In this document: positions 47,700 through 60,306 of the stretch, one piece after another | How the letters are laid out: each line of letters begins with the position of its first letter | Position numbering within the stretch: the first letter of the stretch is position 1 | Origin: Polytrichum commune | Lineage: Eukaryota > Streptophyta > Polytrichopsida > Polytrichales > Polytrichaceae | Length of the DNA stretch: 64,000 nucleotides | Assembly: GCA_950295325.1 (NCBI GenBank) | Contig: OX485804.1 | Coordinates: forward strand, 64,200,533 to 64,264,532 | Direction of reading: 5' to 3' | Notes under the pieces: generated by a model | Database searches by the model: none | What the model was told of the DNA's origin: nothing | Seen by the model: the letters and a program-made list of their open reading frames with translations, nothing else | Position numbers and translations under genes: made by a program

Positions 47700-48860
47700 T
47701 AATGGGCAGTTCAATGGCACCGTCCTTGCCACCCCGGCTGGACTTCACATGTCCCCAATATTACCCGATCTCGGTTGCGCCCAACACCACCAGTCTCCCT
47801 CCCATGTGCTGGTGAGTTAACTAATTGTTGCCTTCAACAACTGTGCCCCTGTCGGCCCCCAGCACTCTTCACCTTGAAGGTGGCTGCTGATGTCGTCTTT
47901 CCTGTTGCATCCCTCCGCAATCCTTTCCATCCTCCTCCAAATGCCGCCCTGGAATTCTCTCTGGTGCGAATCCAGGATTCTCGACATATTGGCTCGAGCC
48001 AGCACCTTCCGCATGCTGCCCCCTGGGCACTTTACCCTCGCCTCCTTTGCTTCTGTATTGAGCCTCCCCTGCTTGCAACGAAAATCAACCGAGGACCCCT
48101 TCTGTCTTCTGCACTAATTCAATCCCAACTCATCCTGGATGCCACTCTAGCAGCGTTCATTCCGACCTTTCTCCTTCCCAACTCCCACTGGACTCCAGCT
48201 CACACCTCACAATTCCTTGAGGGGCAGTTTCACTCTTCAAGTCCTGCTGGGTACCTCGGCATTACCCCTTCTTACCTCTGTTGTGCCGCTCTGGTGAATG
48301 GTTAGCTACAAGATTTGCTGGAAATCACGATGGCGCTCAGCTCGTGACCTTATCTAACGCAGCTGGACCCCACATGCCCATTGTTTTCAGAGGCCGAGCC
48401 TCACCAATCTGGGTGATGGCACTCCTCCGCTAAGGCTCCCTTATGAACAGCTCTCGCTACGAAGCTCCGACCTATGGCCCTCATAACTGAGCCGCTCTCG
48501 TAGTCAACGTCCCGTGATCCTTTGTGCCGCTCTCTCCTACCTCGCTGAGTTGAGTCCTTGCGGCCAACACCAATGTGCCCTGGGACTGAATCTCCGAAGG
48601 CTGGTTGGAGCTCTCTCCTCCAGCCGCAATGCTCAACCTCCTTCCGCTGCCGTGTGTAGATCCCCCTCCTAAAACCCGAGAGGGAAAAACCATTAGGTCC
48701 GAGGACCCCCAGTCCCAGGATCCGGAATTTGAGCGGTTGCCTCATCCGTTCGTGAACCCCTTCCCTTGAATGAACAGATCCTTGGCCCAAAATGAACAAT
48801 GCTCGTGGCCATTTAGCTACTTGTGAACCCAAAAATGAACAATCGATCATGGCCTAAGGC
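47700..48860. other. GC-rich block in AT-rich surroundings
   Basis: About 1.15 kb with base composition clearly unlike its flanks. It has opposed open frames of 176 codons (47775-48305, +) and 149 codons (48401-48850, -) with no recognised domain. On the - strand AAATAAAA near 47491 lies downstream. It may be retrotransposon leader or LTR sequence, or a captured fragment. Confidence 0.45.
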
Positions 48861-48869
48861 CTTCCTATC

Positions 48870-50440
48870 ACTAAGACAACCCCCGTATTATCTTTTCTTA
48901 ATCACTAATCTTCCATTACCTATACCCCAACCTTCACACTTATGCTCCTAGATAAGAATACGAACTACTTCCACCCTACCATTCAAGTCAATTGCAACGC
49001 TAATGCTAAGTTTCACTTTCTTTTATCTTTTGTGAATGATCAAGCAACATTAAAGCTCAAATTCTATTGAGCCTTCGAACTTAAACACACATGTGGGCAC
49101 CAATTTTGGGCTCACAGCACCATACATGACAAAGATGTACAAGTGACAACAAAAAAAGATAAGGTATTGAGGCCTTAAAGTAACACAATTCGAATAGTGC
49201 CACCTACTTTGGGTCTCTAACTTGAAGTTAGCTAGCATGTTAATTGTTTGCCACCTAGCTACTTGAAGCTACGTAAACGACTGTAGCACAAAGAAGCATG
49301 CACACAAGAATAGACCCCCCTACTTAGAATTGAAAGGCTCAAATTGAAAAATACATTTTTTTATTTTCCCCTAGACTAATGAAAACCTCATTTGCGTTGG
49401 AATTTAGTTGCTTCAATCCAACTCGTGTTTGCTACCTCTATGATAATTTTTCTCATATACTTTGACACTTCTAATGATGTGAAATTTGCAAAAATCTCTA
49501 AAATTGACATTTCGGGCCTTAGTAGCTTGGATTAGGGGGTAAATGTGGAGTTCCATAACATTGTTCAACATGAAGGGACTGTTTTGTGGGGACAACTGTG
49601 ATTCTTGAATCTTACCTTGTGATTTGCATTTTCATATTGAATTTGAGTGAGCATAACAGTATCAAACCGAATATGAGTGAATGCAACTCATCTTCTAAGC
49701 AATGTTATGTCCAGGGGGGGGGGTAGCCCCAACCACCTTTAATTGGGTACAATTATAGAGATTCAACACATTCAAAGCATTGTGGGATGCCGAATCTACA
49801 AACTTTATAATACATCAAATTGAGGTGCTTTAATTTCTTTCCATTGGCCCTCATGGTGTGCCAGTGGTAATTCAAGAAGAAGAAGATAAAGATTGAATGT
49901 CAAGTTGCAAAAACATTCTTCTTCTTCTTCGGCTTTTAGGAGGTGATTGGCTTCACTTAACTTATACAATTTTAAAATCCACATGGAAAACAAGCCCATT
50001 GTTTATAGTTGCATGTTCAATTCCCCAAAAACCAATCGAAAATCACGCACATGGAGTCACTAGAAAGCCACATGTGCTACAACTTTGAAGTTCACTTTTC
50101 TTTTAAACTATTTAGAAAGTGGCCAACAACAATGAGCCGGGTGGCCATAATTATGGCAATTAACTTCAATGGCTTCCATGAGCAACATATGGAGGCTTTG
50201 ATGAGGAACGGTGAAGCTTGCTTCGGGGGGCAGCCTTAACAATACCCAAAAAAATGGTCACCGTTTTGAGATCCAACACAATTGTCTCGTACTACTGTAG
50301 TAGATCCATTTAAGTTTTTTTTTTTTTTTTTTTTTTTTTTTGAGATCTGAAAGATGTTGGCAATCTTAAAGACAACAAGTATAAGAAAATTGAGTATGAG
50401 GCAATTGTGAAGTTAGAGGACGAGGAGGAGTACGCGTACT
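48870..50440. other. No gene recognised
   Basis: Noncoding, with a G-run (49715-49724), a CTT trinucleotide tract (49918-49930) and a T25 run (about 50317-50341). Confidence 0.45.
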
Positions 50441-50479
50441 AATTAAGGCATCTATCACTAAAAAAATCAACGAGGAGGA

Positions 50480-51285
50480 GAGTATGTTTGGCAACATGTT
50501 CGAGTGGCTTAAACTCTCAAAAATTACCAAGGGGAAATTTACATTGCCAATATTCACACTTCAAACAAAATGTATGAGTGGATTGCTATGTGGGAAGCTA
50601 TGGTATAATGCCTACCTATCAAGTGGCAAATGGATATTTGGTGAGACTAGAATATGGTGGAGCTTGATAGGGATATGTCTACTAATAATAATAGGATGTT
50701 CAAAGGTAGGGAGGAAAAATGCTTGGGAGCAAGTAAAGTTAATTGTTGGTTTAACTTAGATTATGCGAGCAAAGTTAAGAGGGGGGTGGGGGGGGGGGGG
50801 GGCAATGTTCAATATTGAAGTTTTCAACACATGTCAAATGTCATTTTGGTTGTCAAAGAAGTTTTTCTTTTTTGGGCACTTAAAAAAAATGTGCTCTGCA
50901 AAGTTTCCATCAGTCATAGTGAAGGCCTCTCCAAAAATTGCATGTCACTATTGTGGATGCATTTTGCAAATAGAAACATAGTTGGACTCCAATCTTGGCA
51001 TTCTAACAGACACTTCCAAATTCCAATAACTCGTGCAATTTCGACTCGGCATTGACTGCAACTTCGGCTTGGCAAGCACAACTATATGTGAACGTGGATT
51101 TTCCAAACATAATTGGGTGAAGAGTGATCGCATAAGTCGATTGAAACTCGAAACATTGGATGCATTGATGCAATTGTCATTATGCGGCCTTCCAATGAAA
51201 ATATTGGATTGGGCTAGAATTTTTTACTCTTGAAAATTGACCAAAACCCAGAGGGCTTTGCTTTTGGAGTTGGATGATGACTAAG
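50480..51285 (+). pseudogene. hAT-like transposase, C-terminal part, degenerate
   Basis: The diagnostic end reads ASTTICERGFSKHNWVKSDR then ISRLKLETLDALMQLSLCGL (51080-51190), the hAT dimerisation motif. Upstream pieces (50484-50759, 50831-50980) lie in other frames and are less certain. A G12 run at about 50784 and other indels break the frame. Probably the same broad family as the 18.0-kb fragment, but it covers a different part of the protein. Confidence 0.7.
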
Positions 51286-51786
51286 TGCCTTATGTAGGGA
51301 ATCTAAATAATTTTAGTGCATCATTTTATTGCATGTACTTCTTCAATATAGTGAAGCATCATATTGTTTTCATATTCAATACAAAACGGCCAATATCAAA
51401 GTTTTTTTTTTGAGTGAAGTGTTGCAAAAAAGTTTGAAAGTTTGAGTGAAGTGTGATTGTTTTTGAAGCCCTTCACATTGGAATGCATGTGCACACTTCA
51501 AACTTGAACACTGGCGGGGCCGACATAAGCCTCCTACTCCTAGTGAGCGAGGTTAGGTCTAAGAATAGTGGGGGCGAATTAAGAGTTAGTTAGGGGCCTG
51601 ATCTCCACTAAATTAGCAGCCCACAAGGTGAAGATCATGAAGATCAGGGCTGGATTAGCAGGAGCCCCAAATTTAGCCGCTAATTTAAGCCCCCTAATCA
51701 TCACTGCCTGCAAAGGCTGCTGTCCAATAAATAACTCCAAGCTGGGGCCGATAAAAAGCCGGAGGATTGCGCTAATTAATTACAAG

Positions 51787-51813
51787 TAGTAGTAGTAGTA
51801 GTAGTAGTAGTAG
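51787..51813. repeat. (TAG)n microsatellite
   Basis: Nine units of AGT/TAG. Confidence 0.9.
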
Positions 51814-51954
51814 ATATACGCTCCGTCTGGGGCTCGCATGCATGGTGCTGTGTGATTGGACACCTGGGTGCTAGAATTAAGCTTTCCATGTGGGCCTAAT
51901 TTTAGGAGATTTGCATTAGTAGCTCTAGGCCGCTCCAGGCCTTCCTGGCTATAG

Positions 51955-52185
51955 AGTCGAGGCGCCCATAACCGATCAGTTAAGAGATTCTGCGTCAACT
52001 CAGGATGACTGCAAAAAAAAATTTGGCAATTTTATTCCTTAGATTGATTTTTTGGTGAATTTTTTAAGTCAACAGTTGGTCCGAACACATTACCAATGTA
52101 TGGAGTCTGCCATGACCATTCGTTTTGAGATAAATTCTTTTTCATTTTAACACTAAGAACCGGGGACATGTGTCATGAGCATTTT
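51955..52185. repeat. Dispersed repeat, copy 2
   Basis: Partner of 22375-22650; shared blocks AGGCGCCCATAA, TTGGTCCGAACAC, ATTACCAATG. Confidence 0.6.
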
Positions 52186-52296
52186 TTGGGGGACTCCTGT
52201 TCTGCTGCTCTAGGGGAGCCTAGATGGGTAGGTATGTTGTGGCGATGCCCCCGTCTCCATCGCTATCTGAATTGCTAGTGGAAATTGGGGTCATCC

Positions 52297-52490
52297 GGGG
52301 TCTGAGATGACCTTAAACTACCTGATGATGGTGGAGAGATACCCAAATCTCAAGGAAGAGGGTGGCGGTTCGAATCCCGGCTGTGAAATCTCCTCTCTAC
52401 TTGACGGAAAACTTGCCAGGTGGTCAACTGCCTCTTGTGCTTTGGCATTGGCCTGTCGGCCTTCTGTTAAAAGAAGAAGAAGAAGAAGAA
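52297..52490 (+). mobile_element. tRNA-derived SINE, copy 1, with 16-bp target duplication
   Basis: Box A TGGTGGAGAGA (52329-52339), box B GGTTCGAATCC (52367-52377), then CGGCTGTGAAATCT and TCTACTTGACGG, ending in a (GAA)n tail. Flanked by GAAATTGGGGTCATCC at 52281-52296 and again at 52491-52506, an exact 16-bp target duplication. Transcribed by pol III if active; relies on LINE machinery. Confidence 0.88.
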
Positions 52491-52509
52491 GAAATTGGGG
52501 TCATCCACT

Positions 52510-52925
52510 ATCTTTAGGACAACAAGATTCTTTGCTCGCCTCGTCCGTTTGATGGGTGGTTTCTTGCTCCTCCCAAGTGCAACATCCACAAGCATGGCTT
52601 TGTCACCTTTGCAATTTCCTCAAAAATTTTCCCCTTGCCTTGAACCAAACTAGGGTAAGGTTTCAAAACCAACAGCTTCCCTCCGGTGTCAACAACGTTT
52701 TTGCAATGCCCGTACCAGCGATGCGCATTGATGGGGTTTTTGTTCGAGCATGACATATCATAGTAGATGCAAGTGTATCCAAAGTCCTGAAAGTCTTCCT
52801 TTGTAGTTGGTAGCATGGGAGATAGATTACCTTGGTGCCCTCTAAACATTGCAAATTCTTTAGAAACTCCTCTCTAGTTTTGCTTATTGCTTGTTGTAAC
52901 GTTGATTATAGCATCTTTCATGGGC
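52510..52925 (-). pseudogene. Unrecognised protein-like fragment with one frameshift
   Basis: The - strand reads REEFLKNLQCLEGTKVIYLP then CYQLQRKTF in one frame. After a shift near 52795 it reads DFGYTCIYYDMSCSNKNPIN, AHRWYGHCKNVVDTGGKLLV, LKPYPSLVQGKGKIFEEIAK and CLWMLHLGGA. Balanced composition, absence of low complexity and continuity across the shift argue for former coding. The reading seems to continue past the SINE at 52297-52490. Family unknown; could be host or transposon. Confidence 0.45.
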
Positions 52926-52929
52926 GACT

Positions 52930-55150
52930 GCATAAAACCCTAACCCTCAAACAACATACTTGTACTACAAACGCATTGTAGACAACACATGCCATAAACA
53001 ATGATAGCCCTAAATTTCCACTCAATGTATCATGAACACACCTATGTGACCACTAATTCCTAAAGGGCATATATTTGAGTACAAAACATCCCTTGCAATG
53101 CCCACAAATCGAGTGCCACACACCAATCCTTGCAAACTACGTAGAACATCGAGTGTAAATCATCTCTCAACCTTCATATCTCCCCACATAACACCAATAT
53201 GAAACATTATTGCACCCACGAACCCATGTTTACTAAAAACCCTATTTTACTCCTCAATGTGGGATTTGTAGTATCATTATAAAGCAGCATGTCTTTGACA
53301 ATACATTCCCGCCATGTCAATATTCCACACCACATGTTACGTGTCATCAGTGGTTATGTGTGCATTGCCCATAATGTATGCCCGTCATGTGTAGGTTTAT
53401 TTTCTATCATGGCCATAACATACCACATGCCCCATGAAGCATTGTGGTCATATAGCATTGGTCCTTGATGCACTAGAAGTATTTTGAGGTGCCATGGTGG
53501 CACCTACGCTACACTACAGTTAACCCTGGTTAACCACCACACTTCCTAGCACAAGTTGTCGCCATGGCCATCCAACCGCCTCCAAAACCACCCTGCATTG
53601 AAGGCCAATGCAAATTGTGTTTAAGAGCTCGTCTAGCTAAACCCCTAAATGCCAATGCAAAACCTCCCCAAAATCACCTTAACAAAAACAAAAAAAACCG
53701 ATTCGACAACTTATCAAGAAAATATGTACATGTTATTGTGGATATGACCATGTGGATGACATCACTGTAAAGTTAAGATGTTCACACAAAATTCCAGTCA
53801 TCCACATGTCTAAGATAATGAGATTATCATTTAGATGTATATGTTGATATGGTCTAGACTATATAAAAAGTTAAAATTAAGAATGAAAAACTCTTCTCAC
53901 CCTTTAGAGGTTATTTAAACAAGGCCTCCGGAATGCCAAACCACATGATACTACACACTCCCCGGACCATGTCTTGAATAAGATGTAGAATACATTATTC
54001 AGATCCATAACAATGTTTTGTGGGACTAACAATATTCCACAAAATATTCCCTAGTATTTCTCACATTCGGTTCCCTAGTATTAATGATAAAATACAGGGT
54101 CACTGACTGCCCTATGACAGGGGTATCATGTCCCCTTGTTGGTCAAGCTGCAGAGATAAGTTACTTATAGAGGAGACCTCATCACATAGAGGAGATTGTC
54201 CTTGCACGCGAGGGGGGGGGGGGAGAGAGAGAGAGATTCTCATCCATCCAACGTAAAAAAAAAATTGAACACTTCTTATAGGTTTGTTGTCAGTTCATGT
54301 CAAATGATCTTGAGTACACTAGTTTGGATATTAAAATTTGATTATGGTGTCAAATCAGCTTTAAATAATGACCTCCGGGCTACATAGTATTCTCATGGCT
54401 TTTAAGTTGGATAAATGAGAGGTACGTTTGAATGTGATACCTTCCTCTCTCCCTTCTCCAATTTTGCTGTAACTTGAGGCAAATTACATTGATGATATGT
54501 GCAATTAGGTTGCCTTCGCAAATAGGTTGTCTCTTTACCCACCCAAATTACCTTGGGTCAAAATCATATCACAAAAAATATATGTTTATGTTTATTGATT
54601 TGTATGGAAACCGTATTGAAATAATGTTTCTTGTGTATTGTTATTGTGGTAACACATGTTTAAAATGGTGCGGAGATTTGATATATTAGCTAATTGGGCA
54701 TATTAGTGGAGGGGAGAGTGCCAAACCCATCACTAGGTAATTATATTCTATTCATGAAAATATTAAATAGTTATTTTTAGACAAGGGATTCCTATGAACC
54801 AAAGTATATGTCTTATTTGAATTCCATATGCGAAAGGTACAAGGTTTCAAAGTTTTATTGGTATGTGATCCAAATTAACACATAATTCAGATGTTAAGGT
54901 GGTGGACATTGTCAAAATCAATATGTATTTATTGCGCGAGGTTTTAGGGTGTTGATTTGAGCACCATTCACGTAGACGCAAGACAAGCTACTCTATGATT
55001 CATAATATTACTCCTTTGGTAAGATGACTTCACATAAGTGCAATCTCAATTTTGTGAAGGTTCCAAGCTAGTTCACGAACCTCCAAATTAGTTCACAATT
55101 CTTCTAAACCAACTTGGCATGTGGTATAACTCAATTTCATGATAGCGGAC
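52930..55150. other. No gene recognised
   Basis: AT-rich noncoding sequence; G-run and (GA)n at about 54212-54236. 54888-54970 is a dispersed repeat shared with 36888-36975. Confidence 0.45.
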
Positions 55151-55158
55151 TTTCACTT

Positions 55159-55343
55159 GGTCCAAGATGACCCTAAAATACCGGATGACGGCGGAGAGGT
55201 ACCCAAAACCAAATGGAGTGGTTGGCGGTTCGATTCCTTGCCGTGAAATCTTCTCTCTACTTGACCGAAAAACTAGCTAGGTGGCCACGTGCCTCTTGTG
55301 CTCCAAACAAGGGAAAGAAAAAAAGAAGATAAAAAGATAAAAG
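55159..55343 (+). mobile_element. tRNA-derived SINE, copy 2
   Basis: Same head as copy 1 (AAGATGACCCTAAAATACCG), box B GGTTCGATTCC (55227-55237), TGAAATCTTCTCTCTACTTG, then an A/G-rich tail. Possible diverged target duplication GACTTTCACTT / GACTTTTACCT on the two sides. Confidence 0.8.
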
Positions 55344-56489
55344 ACAATTGACTTTTACCTCTAGCAACTTCATGAATCTTCCAAACCAATTTCATAAATC
55401 ATTTCACACTATGTGATTTTCATATTCTCAACCTCTCAACTTTTGCCTCCTCATTGCTCATTGGTTCCTCTTTGTCTTGTATTTACCTCGAAGCTTCCAC
55501 CCTTGGCGTTAATTTTTCTTCGGACTTTCATCATAGTACCTCAAAGCTGGAAGCAAGCAGTGTCGGTTCTTCCATGGTCTTTGATTCTTGTACAAGCAAT
55601 CACTGCAGACATGGTCCAAGGTTGGATAAGAGAAGTCAATCAAAATTTTGGTAGAGCTAGTCATGGGGAGCAATTGGGAGAATCTTATGCATGATGTACT
55701 GTTCTTTGGAAAACAAAGTTATGTAATTTATGAAATTGATTTTGTGAAGTTGTGAATATGGGTACCAAATCATGAACTTATTTACAACATGTAATAAAAT
55801 TGGTTGTCTATATAATGAACTTAGTTCATGATTCCAACAAAATTGGTAAAACCTATTGCTAAATTGATTTGTAAAATCATGAAATTGAGTTTGCACTTAT
55901 GTGAATTCAACTTGCCAAAGGAGTATATTCTCTAATCTAATGCATCGAAGACCCCAAATTAGTTTTGTGAGATATAGTTTGACTGAATCCACCTCAAACC
56001 TAATCACATGAATGGCTTGGTTCTTTGAGTGTTGCCACAGTTATTAGCATACTTGAATCCATGACCGTACCTCAGAGATTATGGAATCAAAACAACATAT
56101 TCCTTCACTTCATGTCATTGAGTCTATAGAAACTCATCCATTTGGGAATGTTAACACATAACAAGATATTAGATGTTTACTTCCTGGCTATAAATTTCTA
56201 TTTTAACTTTTTAACATTTATTATATATATATGGTCCCTCTGTTGTTGTTGTCGTCGTTCATGTATCCGTTGACTCCAACTTGCAGAGGATTTTTCAAAA
56301 ACGTGTCTGTCCAAATCCAAGACTTACAAAAGGACTTTTTTGCATAGTAAAAACCTAACTAACCTACCAAGATTGAAGGTTGAATCAGATTAAGCAATAT
56401 GATTTTCACTTCAATTCGTCCACAAAAATACCATTTGTGATAAGAAATGGAACAAATTATGAAAATTTGACATTTACATAGAGGCTAGC

Positions 56490-56945
56490 TTACCCACTTG
56501 ATGAACTCGAAGTTGGATACCAAAACAAGGTTCTCGCTTGCGGCGTTCTCCAACATATTGGTGATGGATGCATTTTCCAAAAAACAACAACTTTGTGAAT
56601 ACATGTGTAATCACCTAGAGTTTGGGAGGTATGTTGTGAAGGAATAAAGGAAGAGGTAGGGTCAAGAACAATGATACCTTGCGAAGGGACAAGAGCGAGG
56701 GAAATGTCATCCAAATGCACCTCTCTCCCTCCTGGTGGTTGTTGGGTTGGAGGTTGAGACAGAGGTGCAGGTGGAGGAGTAGATGTAATTTCTTCGCCCC
56801 GTTTCCGGTTACCTCCCTTAGTTGTCATTTTTTTGTACTTTGCTATGGTGTCACCAATTTGTTGTGGATGCAATTGCCAATTCAAGATTGCCTCTTCAAT
56901 GGTAGTCACTTCCTTTCCTTGTTCGATGTTTGAAGCGAACATCAC
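56490..56945 (-). pseudogene. Unrecognised ORF, possible transposon protein fragment
   Basis: About 150 codons from ATG at 56942. The start (SNIEQGKEVTTIEEAILNWQ then LHPQQIGDTIAKYKK) looks globular; a basic patch (KGGNRKRG) and a Pro-rich stretch follow, and the last third is Ser/Thr-rich. In-frame sequence continues upstream to a stop near 57012, so the start is uncertain. No family recognised. Confidence 0.3.
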
Positions 56946-57179
56946 ATCTCTTTGAAAACCCCAACCACAATTGAGCCGGCTTTCCTTGATCCTTGTTGCA
57001 TGGTCATTCGTCAGAATGCAGCTGTGATTGGTTTGGATGTTGCAATGGGAGCTCCTTTGTGTTGGTTGCGTATACTATTTTGGTATCTTGCTAATTTGGA
57101 CATCATAGGTTACAACCACTTGACAATCTTGGGGGGTTTGCAAAGTCTTAGCATTTGTCTTTAGGGATGGAGGGTGACT

Positions 57180-57860
57180 GAGGTTTAAGGCCGAATGAGG
57201 ACATTGCAAGGATGAAGAGTATGCAACGAGAGGGGAAGACAATCGAACCTCATGCTATGTGAGCCCACATTTAGAGTTGTAGTTAGTTTTTTGCTATGTC
57301 TTAAACAACAAAACCCAGGGAGCTATGTCTCCAGGAAGACTGAGCTAGTGTCTATAAGGGTTAATGTCACATTGGACTAAGGTTCTTAATAACATTATGT
57401 GGTAAATCTCATTCCATATTACCTTCAATATCAACTCATCTCATTCTTTTCCTCTTTATTTAATTCATTTGTGATGGCTCAGTCATGAGTGTTGCCCGTC
57501 CTATCTTCAAGGTAGGTACTATCGTTTCTAAGGTTCAGACTTAATTCCGTCGTGAAGCTCAATAGCTTGGCAAATTGTCAAGGAACTCATAGGCATGACA
57601 ACATGTCCGGGGCAACGTCTTTGGAGTAACCATCTTTGTCTTTATTTGTGAGGAATTATGCTTGCATATAATTCAAGTTAATTCCAATTACACTTACTTC
57701 CAACCATCGGCAATTCTTCACGGACTGTAATCACCACCGCCATCTTCCGATAGACCTGGCGATACATCTCAAAGAATATCCATTCCGTCAATACATTAGA
57801 TATGTATAAATTTATCAGGCTATCACCCTTGATTAATAAGTTTCTATCATTCCCAATATT
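57180..57860. other. No gene recognised
   Basis: Noncoding, no repeats of note. Confidence 0.4.
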
Positions 57861-57959
57861 TGCAAGCAAATAATCTTATCTCACAAGGTAAGGTCTGCTT
57901 CTTCTCTCAATCTGACTCTGTAGTCATGGCTTACGTCAACCCTCATTCTCTCTCTTGGA

Positions 57960-57997
57960 TGGCTGGCGATAGGCGTTTTTTTTACTTGCCAGGCGAT

Positions 57998-58089
<92 letters not shown>

Positions 58090-59250
58090 GGTAACGACTA
58101 TAGCCCTCACACTACCTCACACTGGCTATGGCCTGTCAGTTTCTCTCGGCGATAGCCCTGTCCATCACAGGCTTCTCTCAGGCTTCACCTTCTATGCCGA
58201 TCGCCCTCTGGCTCAGGCCTCATCTTCTTTGCTTATCGCCACAGAGTTCGCTCTAGGCCAATTGTCCCTTCATCTCCCTCATGGGAGTTACTTCCGTCTT
58301 GACCCTTCAGTGGTCATGCCTCTTTATAGACGGCTTCAGAATATGGCCTTAGTGCCGTTTGTTCATCTTCACTCCCAGGGTAAGTGATTGTCTTGCAGCT
58401 TATCGCCTGCTCAAACTTCGTCCACTCATATTAGACTTAATACTCTCAAACATTCAGACTTTACTTCATGGCCACTTGCCAAGAATATGACATTATTCCA
58501 CAAAATTGACTACTTCCTTACTCATACGTTCGCTCTTGGACCTTACAACCTATTGCCCTTCCGGCATATAACTACATCTTTACCTCAGATGGACTCTTGA
58601 CTCGACAGGCTTTGCCTTCTCTGAGTATCTTGTTCAATCACACTTCTCTCTCTCGGCCTATTGCCAGGTTACACAGTGTATATTCTTCCTCGAACTTTCC
58701 TGACTACGACACAAACATCTCAGTAGCTGCCCTTTCTCTTGAACTCATCCTAACTCAGGACCACTCGCCCTGTCATTAAAGACCATTGTTATCTCATCAC
58801 TACTTATAGCCAAAAAATACACAACACATAATCACATTATGCAATCACACGACTATTGCTCATCAAGATAGTACTTCACTTATATGAAAATGTATATTGC
58901 CAAAGACTGAATCACTCAGTTCTTCTACGCCTATTGCTACTGCTCCATCTCGGAGTTGCTAATAGCCCTCAGATTCTATCACAAAAATTTGATGTCGCTA
59001 AGCCTATTGCTAACATTGGGAGACTACGTCAAATTCTACGTTGGGAAAATAGCGTGCCTGCTCCTCGCTCGCCTCCTCCTCGCTCGCCTCCTCCTTATGA
59101 CGACGAAGGAGGAGGAGTCGGTTAGAGGCTATAACCGATTTCTAACGCCGATAGCCTCCAACTGCTGCTCCCAACGTCAGGTAGAGTCTGATTGCCGGAT
59201 GAATCTCATCAAAATTTGAAAATTGCCCAATTCGGCTAGGCGATAGCCAA
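57960..59250. repeat. Region with recurring GGCGATAG / CTAT(C/T)GCC motif
   Basis: GGCGATAG or close variants occur on one strand or the other at about 57965, 57993, 58149, 58197, 58237, 58403, 58552, 58660, 58930, 59004, 59140 and 59239. No known element is recognised. Confidence 0.5.
58001..58087. repeat. Long (CT)n microsatellite
   Basis: About 43 CT units, pure; the longest in the window. It inflates an open frame at 57860-58387 that is otherwise not protein-like. Confidence 0.95.
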
Positions 59251-60306
59251 AAATTGGTCTCACAAGAGTGCTAGAACTAAGTTCTCCAAATAAATAAATA
59301 AACCCAACACCAACATAGTATTTCTACCACTATGCCTTTTATCCTAATCCCAACAATGTCCAACCCCTTAGGCTTTGTGTGTGACATTGTGACTTTACCC
59401 TCAAATGGAGGTTTAGCACTTGGTGTTGACTCTTCGCTAGACATGAGGGGCTTTGGCTGCATGCCTCATGTGTTTGCGAAGTATGAGGAGTCCAATGCCA
59501 TCAATCCATTCCTTGGGACATCAAGTGATGTGTGGAAGCCTGCGAGTCAAGGCTCCCATGTTGCACCCGTACTCTTGTTGAGAAGGTAGTTTCAAAGATG
59601 TTGCCATCCAAGCTTCCATAGCTCAATATTTCATGCACTGAACCTCACAATCAAAGTTTGTTATCGAACTTGCAAAAAAACCACCGATATCTTATGATTA
59701 GACCTACAAATTTCATAATGAATGAGCTTGCAAACTCCCATGGCATCTGCCAGTTTTTTATAAACAACATGCGTGACACTCTTCCAAAGCAATTTTATTG
59801 CCCGCAAGTATGAATATGTTTTGGTATATTTTTATGTTCTCACCATATGAGATCATGTTCTTTGCCATGTTGCCAAGTACAATCCATCTTCTTTGACTGA
59901 AATGACCACTATGTCGATTGTGATTGTTGTGGGTTGAAATGGGTTGATTGTGATTGTTGTGCTTTATTTTTCTTGATCTTTGTTTTTAGTGTAGTTGTTT
60001 TGATCGATGGTCCAATAATTTTAAAGATAAATTAATCAATGTAGACGTAGTCATGGTACAAGGATGGGGGGGGGGGGCACAAATTTAGTTTCAAACCCAC
60101 ATTGGTTATGAAATTGAGTGGTTTTTTTTTTGAGACAGAAGGCAAACACAGCCAATGCCAAATGAATTGAAGACAAAAGCAAACCGCACCCATCACCGAG
60201 GGGAATATGAAATTGAGTGTCACTTACTAATATGAATTATGCAATCCTATAATATGTTTTCCTTTCTTTTTAAAGGATTTGAGTTCCCACCAACAAAGGC
60301 ATCGAC

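Noticed and set aside
47775-48305. Real host gene in the GC-rich block
   Set aside because: No recognised domain, an overlapping set of long ORFs on the opposite strand, and repeat-like context; kept only as a composition anomaly.
57860-58387. 175-residue ORF
   Set aside because: About 29 residues are Leu-Ser from the CT microsatellite and the rest shows no protein-like pattern.
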